A DNA stretch of 64,000 nucleotides from positions 4,340,001 through 4,404,000 of the forward strand of contig NZ_CP109994.1 in NCBI RefSeq assembly GCF_025947065.1, read 5' to 3'. The stretch's first letter is position 1; each line of letters begins with the position of its first letter. The position numbers were made by a program, and so were the translations under genes. The notes below the pieces were generated by a model that was given only the letters and a program-made list of their open reading frames with translations, was not told the DNA's origin and did not search any database. Below, piece after piece: positions 25,873-34,881 of the stretch. The stretch is from Flavobacterium sp. N1736 (lineage in GTDB: Bacteria > Bacteroidota > Bacteroidia > Flavobacteriales > Flavobacteriaceae).

Positions 25873-27909
25873 TTAATTTAATTTGTAATATCCCTTTTCG
25901 CGCGTTGCGTGAAAAGGGATTTTTTTTGAGGCGCAACTGGCTTTCCATTGTTTTTGAATGGCATTTGAATTTGTAGCATCTGCAATTATTGCTTTTGGTT
26001 TGAGTTCCTCCATCATGCGATCTAAATTTATTTTTGGCGATTGGGTAAGAATAACAATATCCGGCTGAATTTTATTTTCATAAACACCAAGACTATCTAT
26101 TAAAAGGATTTTTTTGCCATTAAAAAACAAAATGTTTTTAATTGTTTTTATGTCATTTAAACTGGCAAAATTTCCAACGAGATAAGCATCGGTAAGATTG
26201 TTCTTTAATCCTTTTTTTAAAAGGCTGTCATTTGTAAAAAGTAAAACATTTTTGCCTGTTCTTTTGGTAATAATTGTTTTTTTGGAAGCATTGAAAACAA
26301 TCAATTCATGTTGGCTTTCGGTTTCTTTTTTGGTGTATATAAAGGAAGTCTGCAATAAAATTACAGAGATAAGAAATACAAACAGTTTACCGAAACCCGG
26401 TTTTTTAAACCATATAATAATTGTAATAGTTGCTAAATAAAATGTGAGTAAATAATAGACGTTAAAACTAATATTGCGAATTACAAAAGAATCAAATGCC
26501 GCAACATAATGAATAATCAGATTTAAGAGGAAAATGCTTTTTTCGAAAATTTGAACAATAAATAATGGGCAGGTTTGAAAAACAGAGATTACCATAACAA
26601 TAATTCCGGCAATCATTATAAATGATAAAACAGGCAAAATAAGAATATTTGTAACAAAAAATAAACCAGGAAACTGATGAAAATAATACAAGCAAATTGG
26701 GAATGTGCCTATTTGTGCTGCGAATGAAACTGTTAATCCTTCCCAGAGATATTTCAGAATTTTATTTTTTGGATTGCATATCATTTTCAATAAAGGCTGA
26801 AGCCATACGATAGAAAATAACGCAATGTAACTTAATTGAAATCCAACATCGAATAAAAAATAAGGCTCGAAAAGTAAAATCAATAAAATTGAAACGAGTA
26901 AAGTGTGATATATATTGGTATTTCTGTGTAAATGATTGCTTATTGCTATAAAAGAAAACATTACAACGGAGCGCAAAACCGGCGGAGAAAGCCCTGAAAC
27001 AATGGCAAAAAGTGCTAATGAAATGATGATAGCGATTAGTTTTATAAAAGAACCCTTTTTAGTATTGGGAATTGGTTTTAAAATAAAAAGAATAAATAAC
27101 ATTATATAACCAACGTGTAATCCTGAAACGGATAAAACATGCGTAGCACCGGAATATTGATAATCCTGAATAATATCTGCCGAAATTTCTTGTTGCTGAC
27201 CTAAGATTAATGCCATTGCAACGTTCATTTCTGCTTTATTGAAATTCGCTTTTTCGAGATTGTTTACTATTCGGGTATTTAACCGGGAAGCATAAAACCA
27301 AATATCTTTTTTGATTTTTCTATTAATAGTTATTTCCGATTTTGAAATATAAATCTGGGCATAAATTTGTTTGTTCTTCAGGTATTTACTGTAATCAAAT
27401 TGATTTGGATTTTTTGATGAACTATTCTGTTGGAGAATTGTTTTTACCCTGATTTTATTTCCAATAATAATTGGGTTTGGCAGACTGTCTTTTTGCACGT
27501 TTATAATTATCCTGCCAGAATAAGTTTTTTCATTAATGGTATTGATAAGAGCGACATATCGATCGCTGTAAGTATTGCTTTTTATTTTTTCCCGCAATGT
27601 TAAAGTGATAAACTGCGGTTTTTCGAAAGCTTCTTTGCAGTGTATGTAATTGGATTTTTGAAGAGAATCGGTATTGATTAACAGTGTTGTCATGCCAATA
27701 CAAAACGAAAGAAAGGAGGCACTAATTCCAAACAGGATATTTAGCTTTTTTTCTCTATGGGAAAGAAAATATAAGACTGAAATAAAAATTACGCCAACAA
27801 TAAGCATTATTGCGGTTGCGAAAACTGATGGCTGACAAAAATAGGCGATCAAAATGCCTAAAATAAAACTAATGGTAATTTTAACCAATGGAAAATCGAA
27901 TACTTTCAT
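25873..27909 (-). CDS. ComEC/Rec2 family DNA-uptake channel protein
   Basis: A 678-residue polytopic inner-membrane protein. The N-terminal DUF4131-like domain (about 30-190) is followed by the Competence domain with ALILGQQQEISADIIQDYQYSGATHVLSVSGLHVG split across 230-265 and SGLSPPVLRSVVMFSF, both typical of ComEC. The C-terminal part has the remains of a metallo-beta-lactamase-like domain without the HxHxDH motif. ComEC passes single-stranded DNA into the cytoplasm in natural transformation; competence in this organism is not shown. The last codons overlap a terminator hairpin serving the convergent thioredoxin-fold gene. Confidence 0.9.
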   Translation of the reverse strand: MKVFDFPLVKITISFILGILIAYFCQPSVFATAIMLIVGVIFISVLYFLSHREKKLNILFGISASFLSFCIGMTTLLINTDSLQKSNYIHCKEAFEKPQFITLTLREKIKSNTYSDRYVALINTINEKTYSGRIIINVQKDSLPNPIIIGNKIRVKTILQQNSSSKNPNQFDYSKYLKNKQIYAQIYISKSEITINRKIKKDIWFYASRLNTRIVNNLEKANFNKAEMNVAMALILGQQQEISADIIQDYQYSGATHVLSVSGLHVGYIMLFILFILKPIPNTKKGSFIKLIAIIISLALFAIVSGLSPPVLRSVVMFSFIAISNHLHRNTNIYHTLLVSILLILLFEPYFLFDVGFQLSYIALFSIVWLQPLLKMICNPKNKILKYLWEGLTVSFAAQIGTFPICLYYFHQFPGLFFVTNILILPVLSFIMIAGIIVMVISVFQTCPLFIVQIFEKSIFLLNLIIHYVAAFDSFVIRNISFNVYYLLTFYLATITIIIWFKKPGFGKLFVFLISVILLQTSFIYTKKETESQHELIVFNASKKTIITKRTGKNVLLFTNDSLLKKGLKNNLTDAYLVGNFASLNDIKTIKNILFFNGKKILLIDSLGVYENKIQPDIVILTQSPKINLDRMMEELKPKAIIADATNSNAIQKQWKASCASKKIPFHATREKGYYKLN
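25890..25920 (+). terminator. Terminator inside the comEC 3' end
   Basis: A 10-bp perfect stem (ATCCCTTTTC / GAAAAGGGAT) with an 11-nt GC-rich loop, followed by T's on the plus strand. It serves the third thioredoxin-fold gene but lies within the coding sequence of the last comEC residues. Confidence 0.82.
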
Positions 27910-27962
27910 GATTTAAAAGTATTGATAATTTTGTAAGAAAAATAATATTTTATTAAATAATA

Positions 27963-28448
27963 TTAATCAACAATTCTATTGATCTGTACAAATGATTTTT
28001 GGTAATAAGGTTCTTTTGTAGATGAAATTATAACGCCTTTTGAGGTTGAAGAATGTACAAATTTAATTTCATTAGAATTAACTTCGGTAATTAAACCAAC
28101 ATGATTGATTTGATTGCTTTTATTGGTCTTAAAGAAAATTAAATCACCTTTTTGAGCGTCATTAAACTTAATTATTTTTCCCACTTTAGCTTGTTCATAA
28201 GAGCTTCTTGGAAGTTTAATATTTTGAGATTCAAAAGTGGTAAAAACCAAACCAGAACAATCAAAACCATTTCTGGTTGTTCCGCCTGCTTTATATCGAA
28301 CGCCAATATTGTCTGTTGCATTTTCAATTAAATGCGTTACAATATATTTGTTTTCTCGTTTTGATTCTGTTTTAGTTACTGCAGATGAAGTCGATTTGCA
28401 CGAAATAAACAGCAAGGACAAAAAGAATAAAACGAGTATTTTTTTCAA
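27963..28448 (-). CDS. NlpC/P60 (C40) peptidoglycan endopeptidase lipoprotein
   Basis: A 161-residue lipoprotein (lipobox LLFISC, Cys17) with an NlpC/P60 domain. The catalytic Cys64 is in GFDCSGLV, His116 in INHVGLI, and His132 in KFVHSSTSKG, the usual Cys-His-His set. The family cuts the D-Glu/diamino-acid bond in peptide stems, so it may take part in wall turnover. It lies 10 bp after lpxB in a run surE-small gene-lpxB-C40-comEC. Confidence 0.9.
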   Translation of the reverse strand: MKKILVLFFLSLLFISCKSTSSAVTKTESKRENKYIVTHLIENATDNIGVRYKAGGTTRNGFDCSGLVFTTFESQNIKLPRSSYEQAKVGKIIKFNDAQKGDLIFFKTNKSNQINHVGLITEVNSNEIKFVHSSTSKGVIISSTKEPYYQKSFVQINRIVD

Positions 28449-28458
28449 AACAAAAACT

Positions 28459-29574
28459 TTAAGATTTTAAATCTGCAACAATAAGTTTAGCAGTCTTTTT
28501 ACTTGCGCCAACTCCGCCAAGCTTTTGCTCTAAAATATGGTAATTTTTTAGCAGGTTTTCACGGTAACCCGGTTCCAGTAATTTTTGCAATTCCTCTTTA
28601 ATACGTTTGGTATTGCAATCATCCTGAATCAATTCGGTTACCACTTCCTGATCCATAATTAAATTTACAAGAGAAATATATTTTAAAGTTATAATGCGTT
28701 TGGCAATTTGATAAGAAGCCCAGCTTCCTTTATAGCAAACTACTTCAGGCACTTTAAAAAGAGCAGTTTCTAAAGTTGCAGTTCCTGATGTTACCAATGC
28801 AGCGGTTGAAGAACGAAGTAAATCATAGGTTTTATTCGAAACAAATTTGATGTTTTTGTTCGTGATAAACTGCTGGTAAAATTCAAAATCCTGACTTGGA
28901 GCGCCGGCAATCACAAATTGATAATCCTGAAAATCATCAACAACACTTAGCATTACACTGAGCATTTTGGTAATTTCCTGTTTTCTGCTTCCCGGTAAAA
29001 CGGCAATAATTGGTTTTTCGCTTAATTGGTTTTCTTTTCTAAAAACAGCTTCTTCAAAAGCAGGTTGATTCTGAATGGCATCAATTAAAGGATGACCTAC
29101 AAAATCTACCGGAAAATGATGTTTATCTTCATAAAAACTTTTTTCGAAAGGTAAAATCACAAACATCTTATCAACATCTTGTTTGATCGCTTTGATTCTG
29201 TTTTCTTTCCACGCCCAAATTTGTGGCGAAATATAGTAATGTGTTTTATAGTTTAACGCTTTTGCCCATTTTGCAATACGCATATTGAAACCCGGGTAAT
29301 CGATAAAAATAAGAACATCAGGCTGAAAATTAGTGATGTCTTTTTTGCAAAAAGTAATGTTGCTTAAAATGGTTTTTAGATTAAAAACAACTTCAATAAA
29401 ACCCATAAAGGCCAGTTCGCGATAATGTTTTACCAAAGTTCCTCCGGCTTTTTGCATTAAATCACCTCCCCAAAATCTAATTTCAGCTTGAGGATCTTCC
29501 TCATATATTGCCTTCATTAAATTTGAACCGTGTAAATCTCCAGAAGCTTCACCAGCTATTATGTAGTATTTCAT
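28459..29574 (-). CDS. lpxB: Lipid-A-disaccharide synthase
   Basis: A 371-residue peripheral membrane glycosyltransferase that joins UDP-diacylglucosamine and lipid X. Signatures include the start YYIIAGEASGDLHGSNLM, FRFWGGDLM-like RFWGGDLMQKAGG, DVLIFIDYPGFNMRIAKWAK, YISPQIWAWKENR, and AVLPGSRKQEI. Length and motifs are standard. It heads the block with the NlpC lipoprotein and comEC, after surE. Confidence 0.96.
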   Translation of the reverse strand: MKYYIIAGEASGDLHGSNLMKAIYEEDPQAEIRFWGGDLMQKAGGTLVKHYRELAFMGFIEVVFNLKTILSNITFCKKDITNFQPDVLIFIDYPGFNMRIAKWAKALNYKTHYYISPQIWAWKENRIKAIKQDVDKMFVILPFEKSFYEDKHHFPVDFVGHPLIDAIQNQPAFEEAVFRKENQLSEKPIIAVLPGSRKQEITKMLSVMLSVVDDFQDYQFVIAGAPSQDFEFYQQFITNKNIKFVSNKTYDLLRSSTAALVTSGTATLETALFKVPEVVCYKGSWASYQIAKRIITLKYISLVNLIMDQEVVTELIQDDCNTKRIKEELQKLLEPGYRENLLKNYHILEQKLGGVGASKKTAKLIVADLKS

Positions 29575-29627
29575 AAAAGTATTTTTGAGAATGTGCTTTA
29601 TTTAAAAACACTATTTTTTTTGCAATA

Positions 29628-29635
29628 CAAAGATA
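29628..29635 (-). promoter_or_regulatory. Putative -7 element before lpxB
   Basis: TATCTTTG on the minus strand, 53 nt before the lpxB ATG. The spacer between lpxB and the upstream small gene would allow an internal promoter. Confidence 0.4.
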
Positions 29636-29639
29636 GAAT

Positions 29640-29912
29640 TTAAATAAACAAAGTAGAAATAGCTAAGACAATTACAGCAAAAATGACTCCTCTAGCCATA
29701 AATTCTTTATTCATTTTTAGAAGAATTGTAAAAACAACCAAGTCTAAAGTGGTTCCTAAGGCAATTACTTTTCCTAAATACCCGTATTGTTTTATGGTTT
29801 TGATTCCGGTTGAAATTTCAAAGTCAGTGAAGAGTTTTATAAACAAAAAACTTCCCAGTAAAGCGACAAGAATTCCGATTGTGAAACCAATAAAAATGTC
29901 TTTTTTATTCAT
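29640..29912 (-). CDS. Small membrane protein between surE and lpxB
   Basis: A 90-residue protein with three hydrophobic segments (FIGFTIGILVALLGSFLFIKLF, GKVIALGTTLDLVVFTILL and FAVIVLAISTLFI). It overlaps surE by 8 bp, so it is translationally coupled. I recognise no function. Confidence 0.7.
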   Translation of the reverse strand: MNKKDIFIGFTIGILVALLGSFLFIKLFTDFEISTGIKTIKQYGYLGKVIALGTTLDLVVFTILLKMNKEFMARGVIFAVIVLAISTLFI

Positions 29913-30684
29913 TTAATTTCCAGGTATTAAGTTGTTGCATGGTATGATGTGCCGTTAAATCGAACTGTACCGGAACTACAGAAATATATCCATTTTCTAA
30001 AGCCCATTCATCAGTATCTTCGCCTTGATCTTCGTTTGTAAATTTGCCTGTAAGCCAGTAATAATCTTTACCAAAAGGAGTTTGTCGCTTGTCAAATTTC
30101 TGGGCATAATAGGCTTTCGCCTGACGGCAAATTTTTATTCCTTTAATTTCATCTTCTTTTAATTTCGGAAAATTAACATTTAAAACGACACCTTTTGGCA
30201 ATCCGTTTTCCAGTGTTTGCAAAGTAATTCTTTTTATGAAAGATTTTATGGGTTCAAAATCCGCATTCCAGTTAAAATCTAATAAAGAAAAACCAATGGC
30301 TGGAATTCCTTCGATTCCGGCTTCAACGGCGGCACTCATCGTTCCTGAATAAATTACGTTTATAGAAGAATTTGATCCGTGATTAACTCCCGAAACACAG
30401 AGGTCAGGTTTTCGTTTTAAAATTTCATTTACTGCCAATTTTACGCAATCAACAGGAGTTCCGGAACAGCTATATTCCGCAATAATGTCTTCTTCTTTTG
30501 ATATTTTGTCCAAAAATAAAGTGTTGTTAATTGTTATGGCATGTCCCATGGCGCTTTGAGGTTTATCCGGAGCTACAACTATTACTTCACCAATGGTTTC
30601 CATAACACTTATCAAAGCCCTGATTCCGGGAGCCAGAATACCATCATCATTGGTAACTAATATAAGCGGTTTTTCTTGTTTCAT
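29905..30684 (-). CDS. surE: 5'/3'-nucleotidase SurE
   Basis: A 259-residue metal-dependent nucleoside monophosphate phosphatase. The metal-binding NDDG is in LILVTNDDGILAPG, with SGTPVDCV and SGVNHGSNSSINVIYSGTM following in the usual order. The ATG at 30684 is chosen because the longer frame adds 28 residues not found in the family. It overlaps the downstream small gene by 8 bp. Confidence 0.95.
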   Translation of the reverse strand: MKQEKPLILVTNDDGILAPGIRALISVMETIGEVIVVAPDKPQSAMGHAITINNTLFLDKISKEEDIIAEYSCSGTPVDCVKLAVNEILKRKPDLCVSGVNHGSNSSINVIYSGTMSAAVEAGIEGIPAIGFSLLDFNWNADFEPIKSFIKRITLQTLENGLPKGVVLNVNFPKLKEDEIKGIKICRQAKAYYAQKFDKRQTPFGKDYYWLTGKFTNEDQGEDTDEWALENGYISVVPVQFDLTAHHTMQQLNTWKLNE

Positions 30685-30861
30685 ACTAAAGAATTGTATT
30701 ACTATACGGCTATTAAAAGCAGTATTATAAAGCAAATGTAGTGACAGATTTTGGTTGAATAATAACAATTAAAATAAAATTTGTCAACTAAAGTTAAGAT
30801 GGCTTTGGTACTTCAAACATTTTTATATCTTTAACAAAAAATTATAGTGAGCTTGGCTTTG

Positions 30862-30877
30862 TTGGCACAGTTTTTAC
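30862..30877 (+). promoter_or_regulatory. Weak sigma-54-like site upstream of the tail-specific protease
   Basis: TTGGCAC, then AGTTT, then TTAC matches the -24 element of sigma-54 promoters with correct spacing, but the -12 GC is AC. Its position, 24 nt before the ATG, is suitable. It may be chance. Confidence 0.2.
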
Positions 30878-30900
30878 CGTAACTTAGATTAAAAAATTTG

Positions 30901-33087
30901 ATGAATGCTATTATTAAGTTTATGAAAAGAAATTATAAAATACTTATAGCCGTATTATGCTTGTCTCTGACATTATTTGCTTTTAAAATTAATGCCAATA
31001 AACAAGAAGATCCGGACCCGAACAGAGATAAAACGCTTTTAGAATTGCTTGCGTTTGTTATTGAAAAAGGACATTACAGTCCGGCTGAGATAAATGATGA
31101 GTTTTCTAAAGGAATTTTTAAAGATTATATCGATGCACTTGACCCTTCAAAAAGATTCTTTTTACAGTCTGATATTGATGAGTTTAAGCAATATGAATTG
31201 CAGTTAGACGATCAGTTTTTAAACAAAGATCTTACGTTTTTTAATCTTACTTATACAAGATTAATGAAACGTATGGAAGAAAGCAAAAAACGCTATAAGA
31301 CTATTTTAGCTCAACCTTTCAATTACAATGTTGATGAGACTTTTAATGCCGATTATGAGACGCTGCCTTATGCTAAAAATCTAACAGAAATTAATGAAAG
31401 ATGGAGAAAGCAGATTAAATTATCGACTCTTTCGTCGCTTGTTACAAAGCAAAAATTAGAAGAAGATAAGAAAAAAACAGATCCTGCTTATAAAGTAAAA
31501 TCGTTTGAAACATTAGAAAAAGAAACGCGTGAAAGTTCATTAAAATCTTTAGATGACAATTTCAGTCTTATTAAAGATTTAAATAAACAAGATTGGTTTT
31601 CGGTTTACGTAAATTCAATTATGACACGTTTTGATCCGCACACAAGTTATTTTGCACCGGAAGAAAAAGATCGTTTTGATGTAAATATTAGCGGAAAATT
31701 AGAAGGAATTGGTGCGAGATTAACTAAGAAAAATGATTTTACTCAAATTGATGAATTAATTTCAGGCGGTCCTGCATGGAAAGGAAAACAACTTGAGGCT
31801 GGAGATTTAATTTTGAAAGTTGCACAAGGAAACGAAGAGCCTGTAGATGTTGTAGGTATGCGCTTGGATGATGTTGTGAAAAAAATTAAAGGACATAAAG
31901 GAACTGAAGTTAAACTTACAGTTAAAAAAGTTGATGGAAGCATTAAAGTCATTTCGATTATCAGAGACGTTGTTGAAATTGAAGAAACATATGCAAAATC
32001 AAGTATCGTAGAGAAAAACGGATTGAAATACGGCGTAATTTATTTACCTAAATTTTATATCGATTTTGAAAATAAAGATGGTCGTGATGCCGGAAAAGAT
32101 ATCGCTCTTGAAGTTGAAAGACTGAAAAAAGAAGATATTAACGGAATTGTACTTGATGTTCGTGATGATGGTGGTGGATCTTTGTCTACAGTTGTTGATA
32201 TCGCAGGTTTATTTATTGAAGAAGGACCAATTGTTCAGGTAAAATCTGCCGGAAAAAAGAAAGAAGTTTTATACGATAAAGATAAAAAAATAGAGTGGGA
32301 CGGACCATTAGTAATTATGGTGAACAGTTTCTCAGCTTCGGCTTCAGAGATTTTGGCTGCTGCAATTCAGGATTATAAACGTGGTATTATCATTGGAAGT
32401 AAACAAACTTATGGAAAAGGTACCGTACAAAACGTTCTTGATTTGAACCAGTTTGTTCGTAATACAAATTATGGTGATCTAGGTGCTTTGAAAATTACAG
32501 GGCAAAAATTCTACAGAATTAACGGAGGTTCAACTCAGTTAGAAGGCGTTCATAGTGATGTGGTTATGCCGGATCGTTATGCTTACCTAAAAATGGGTGA
32601 GCGTGATATAGATAACGCAATGCCTTGGGATAAAATTGATCAGGCAGATTATAATACCTGGACAGGAACTGAGAAGTTTAATCAGGCAATTGCAAACAGT
32701 AGAAACAGAATTGCAAATAATACTCAGTTTAAATTAATTGAGGATAATGCAAAATGGATTGATGTTAAAAACAAAGAGAATACGTATAGTTTAAATATCA
32801 ATAGTTTTAAAGCTACTCAGGAACAAGTTGAAAATGAAGGTAAAAAATACAAACCAATTTCAGATTATAAAAACAATCTGGTTTTTAAATCTTTACCTTA
32901 TGAAGAGCTTGAAGTTAAAAACGATGCTACTTTAAAAGAAAAAAGAGAAGCCTGGCACCAGGCATTATCTAAAGATGTTTATGTTGAAGAAGCTTTGAAT
33001 GTTTTAGATGATTTACAAAGCAAAAGCAGTGTTGTTAAAGGCGCATCTTCAAGTAAAATGAAAAAAGATAAATTAGTAAAATCTTAA
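30901..33087 (+). CDS. prc: Carboxy-terminal (tail-specific) processing protease, S41 family
   Basis: A 728-residue exported or membrane-anchored protease of the Tsp/Prc type. The order is N-terminal helix (about 12-28), Tsp N-domain (about 40-230), PDZ (about 245-330, GKLEGIGARLTKKND), S41 catalytic domain (VLDVRDDGGGSLSTVVD; NSFSASASEI around 476-484 supplying the Ser and K506 in TYGKGTVQ as base), and a DUF3340-like C-terminal part. It trims periplasmic proteins from the C-terminus. The ATG at 30901 is used rather than a TTG just before it. Confidence 0.94.
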   Translation: MNAIIKFMKRNYKILIAVLCLSLTLFAFKINANKQEDPDPNRDKTLLELLAFVIEKGHYSPAEINDEFSKGIFKDYIDALDPSKRFFLQSDIDEFKQYELQLDDQFLNKDLTFFNLTYTRLMKRMEESKKRYKTILAQPFNYNVDETFNADYETLPYAKNLTEINERWRKQIKLSTLSSLVTKQKLEEDKKKTDPAYKVKSFETLEKETRESSLKSLDDNFSLIKDLNKQDWFSVYVNSIMTRFDPHTSYFAPEEKDRFDVNISGKLEGIGARLTKKNDFTQIDELISGGPAWKGKQLEAGDLILKVAQGNEEPVDVVGMRLDDVVKKIKGHKGTEVKLTVKKVDGSIKVISIIRDVVEIEETYAKSSIVEKNGLKYGVIYLPKFYIDFENKDGRDAGKDIALEVERLKKEDINGIVLDVRDDGGGSLSTVVDIAGLFIEEGPIVQVKSAGKKKEVLYDKDKKIEWDGPLVIMVNSFSASASEILAAAIQDYKRGIIIGSKQTYGKGTVQNVLDLNQFVRNTNYGDLGALKITGQKFYRINGGSTQLEGVHSDVVMPDRYAYLKMGERDIDNAMPWDKIDQADYNTWTGTEKFNQAIANSRNRIANNTQFKLIEDNAKWIDVKNKENTYSLNINSFKATQEQVENEGKKYKPISDYKNNLVFKSLPYEELEVKNDATLKEKREAWHQALSKDVYVEEALNVLDDLQSKSSVVKGASSSKMKKDKLVKS

Positions 33088-33103
33088 TTTTTTAGAAAAC
33101 TAA

Positions 33104-33154
33104 TTCATAAAAAACGCTCCGAAAGTTTATATTTACGGAGCGTTTTTTTATGAA
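33104..33154 (+). terminator. Terminator after prc
   Basis: A long hairpin with the core AAAACGCTCCG / CGGAGCGTTTT that extends outward to TTCAT / ATGAA, and a T run in the right arm. Confidence 0.88.
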
Positions 33155-33171
33155 TTTTAATTAAAAATAAT

Positions 33172-33969
33172 ATGATAAAGAGTCTTGTATTTAGTTTGAT
33201 TGGTTTGGCCTTGTTTTCTTGTAAAAATGAAATAAAAGATAAAGAAGAGATTGTAAAAGATGATGCTGTAAAGGATGTGTCATCTGATTTTGTATCAAAT
33301 CAAAACAGTACAGATTCAGGCTATAATGTTACTTATTTGCCAACATCTACAACAAATCAAATTGTTAAGCATAAGTATTATACATTGTCTTATGATGAAA
33401 AACATGAACAAGCCGAATGGGTTGCGTATGAATTAAAAAAGGAATATCTAAAAAACAACGATTTTAAAAGACCTTATTTTATTGAGGATCCGGAAGTAAC
33501 CACAGGTTCTGCAGATTGGAGAAATTATAAAAATTCAGGTTATGATAAAGGCCATCTTTGTCCTGCCGGAGATATGGAATTTAATAAAGATGCTTATACC
33601 GATACTTTTTATACTTCGAATATTTCACCTCAAAAGCACGATTTTAATAGTGGAATCTGGAATAGATTGGAACAAAAAACGCGTTATTGGGCTGGTAAGT
33701 ATAATGATATTTACGTTGTTACCGGTGGAATTTTGAAAGATGCGGATAAAAAAATAGGAACAGAAAAAGTATCTGTTCCTAAATATTTTTATAAAATTAT
33801 TTTAGCTAAATCCGGGAATGAACACAAAGCAATTGCTTTTTTGGTTCCCAATGAAGATAGCGATAAGTCACTTTATGATTTCGTTGTTCCTATTGAAACG
33901 TTAGAAAAAATGACAGGTATTGATTTCTTTCCGAATTTGAAAAATTTAAAAAGCAGTAAGGACTTTTAA
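33172..33969 (+). CDS. DNA/RNA non-specific endonuclease (NUC1-type) lipoprotein
   Basis: A 265-residue secreted nuclease with a lipobox (ALFSC, Cys17). The betabetaalpha-Me motif is GYDKGHLCPAGDM with catalytic His128 (D-x-G-H in place of the common DRGH), and N159 in DFNSGIWNRLE is the expected Mg2+ ligand. It should cut DNA and RNA outside the cytoplasm, for nutrient scavenging. The 3' end overlaps rpe by 24 bp in convergent orientation. Confidence 0.92.
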   Translation: MIKSLVFSLIGLALFSCKNEIKDKEEIVKDDAVKDVSSDFVSNQNSTDSGYNVTYLPTSTTNQIVKHKYYTLSYDEKHEQAEWVAYELKKEYLKNNDFKRPYFIEDPEVTTGSADWRNYKNSGYDKGHLCPAGDMEFNKDAYTDTFYTSNISPQKHDFNSGIWNRLEQKTRYWAGKYNDIYVVTGGILKDADKKIGTEKVSVPKYFYKIILAKSGNEHKAIAFLVPNEDSDKSLYDFVVPIETLEKMTGIDFFPNLKNLKSSKDF

Positions 33970-34608
33970 ATCTGCAATAGTTTGAGTTGGATTTTCTGCT
34001 TTAAAAACAAAGCTCCCTGCAACCAAAACATCTGCTCCGGCCTCTACTAATTGTTTTGCATTTTTGTTTGTTACGCCACCATCAATTTCAATAATTGTTG
34101 ATGCGCCTTTTCGTGTAATTAAATCTTTTAGCTTTTTAACCTTAGCATACGTATTTTCAATAAATGATTGTCCGCCAAAACCCGGATTTACACTCATGAT
34201 GCAAACAAGGTCAATATCGTTAATAACGTCTTCTAAGAGATCAATATTTGTATGTGGATTAATGGCAACTCCAGCTTTCATTCCTTCGGCTTTTATCGCT
34301 TGTAATGTTCTGTGCAAGTGAGTGCAGGCTTCATAGTGTACGCTTAATATATTAGCTCCTAAATCAGCAAAAGTTTTAATGTATCTGTCAGGATCAATAA
34401 TCATTAAATGCACATCAATTGTTTTTTTTGCATGTTTTGAAATTGCTTCCAAAACTGGCATTCCAAAAGAAATATTCGGAACAAAAACTCCATCCATAAT
34501 ATCAATATGAAACCAATCAGCCTCACTATTGTTTATCATTTCAATATCACGTTGTAAATTGGCAAAATCAGCTGCAAGAACAGAAGGAGCAATAAGTGTA
34601 TTCTTCAT
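33946..34608 (-). CDS. rpe: Ribulose-phosphate 3-epimerase
   Basis: A 220-residue TIM-barrel enzyme of the pentose phosphate pathway. It carries IAPSVLAADFANL, WFHIDIMDGVFVPNISFG, VHLMIIDPDRY, VCIMSVNPGFGGQSFI and IEIDGGVTNKNAKQLVEAGAD, with the metal-binding His and Asp residues in place. Its stop lies inside the convergent nuclease gene. Confidence 0.97.
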   Translation of the reverse strand: MKNTLIAPSVLAADFANLQRDIEMINNSEADWFHIDIMDGVFVPNISFGMPVLEAISKHAKKTIDVHLMIIDPDRYIKTFADLGANILSVHYEACTHLHRTLQAIKAEGMKAGVAINPHTNIDLLEDVINDIDLVCIMSVNPGFGGQSFIENTYAKVKKLKDLITRKGASTIIEIDGGVTNKNAKQLVEAGADVLVAGSFVFKAENPTQTIADLKVLTAF

Positions 34609-34637
34609 TGTGTGTAGTTGTGTGTTGTTATTTTTTG

Positions 34638-34645
34638 CAAAAGTA
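34638..34645 (-). promoter_or_regulatory. Putative -7 element of rpe
   Basis: TACTTTTG on the minus strand, 29 nt upstream of the rpe ATG, fits TAnnTTTG. Confidence 0.5.
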
Positions 34646-34686
34646 AGACTTTAGTTTCGTTTACAATGAAATTAAATTTCATTTTT

Positions 34687-34788
34687 GAACCATTAAGAGA
34701 TTAAGTTTATTAAGCTTTGTGTATTAATTAGCTTGTTTTTTTAGCTAATTAAGGATCTTTCTTTATAAACTTAATCTTTTAATGTTTC
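34687..34788. repeat. Large nested palindrome between rpoD and rpe
   Basis: The outer arms (34687-34710 and 34765-34788, each 24 nt) are complementary at 22 of 24 positions, with core AGATTAAGTTTAT. Inside lies a second inverted repeat (TTAATTAGCT at 34724-34733 / AGCTAATTAA at 34743-34752). The whole is a 102-nt cruciform-like element. It is not an ordinary terminator, and resembles Flavobacterium spacer repeats as I recall them. Confidence 0.7.
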
Positions 34789-34801
34789 AAACAAAAATAA
34801 A

Positions 34802-34826
34802 AAACTCCGGTAATCAGCCGGAGTTT
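34802..34826 (-). terminator. rpoD terminator
   Basis: A 9-bp perfect stem (AAACTCCGG / CCGGAGTTT) with a 7-nt loop, ending in a T-rich run on the minus strand. Confidence 0.8.
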
Positions 34827-34881
34827 CAATCATCAATCAAAAAACGAACAGTCAATCAAACTGTTGTTTGCGTTAAAATTA

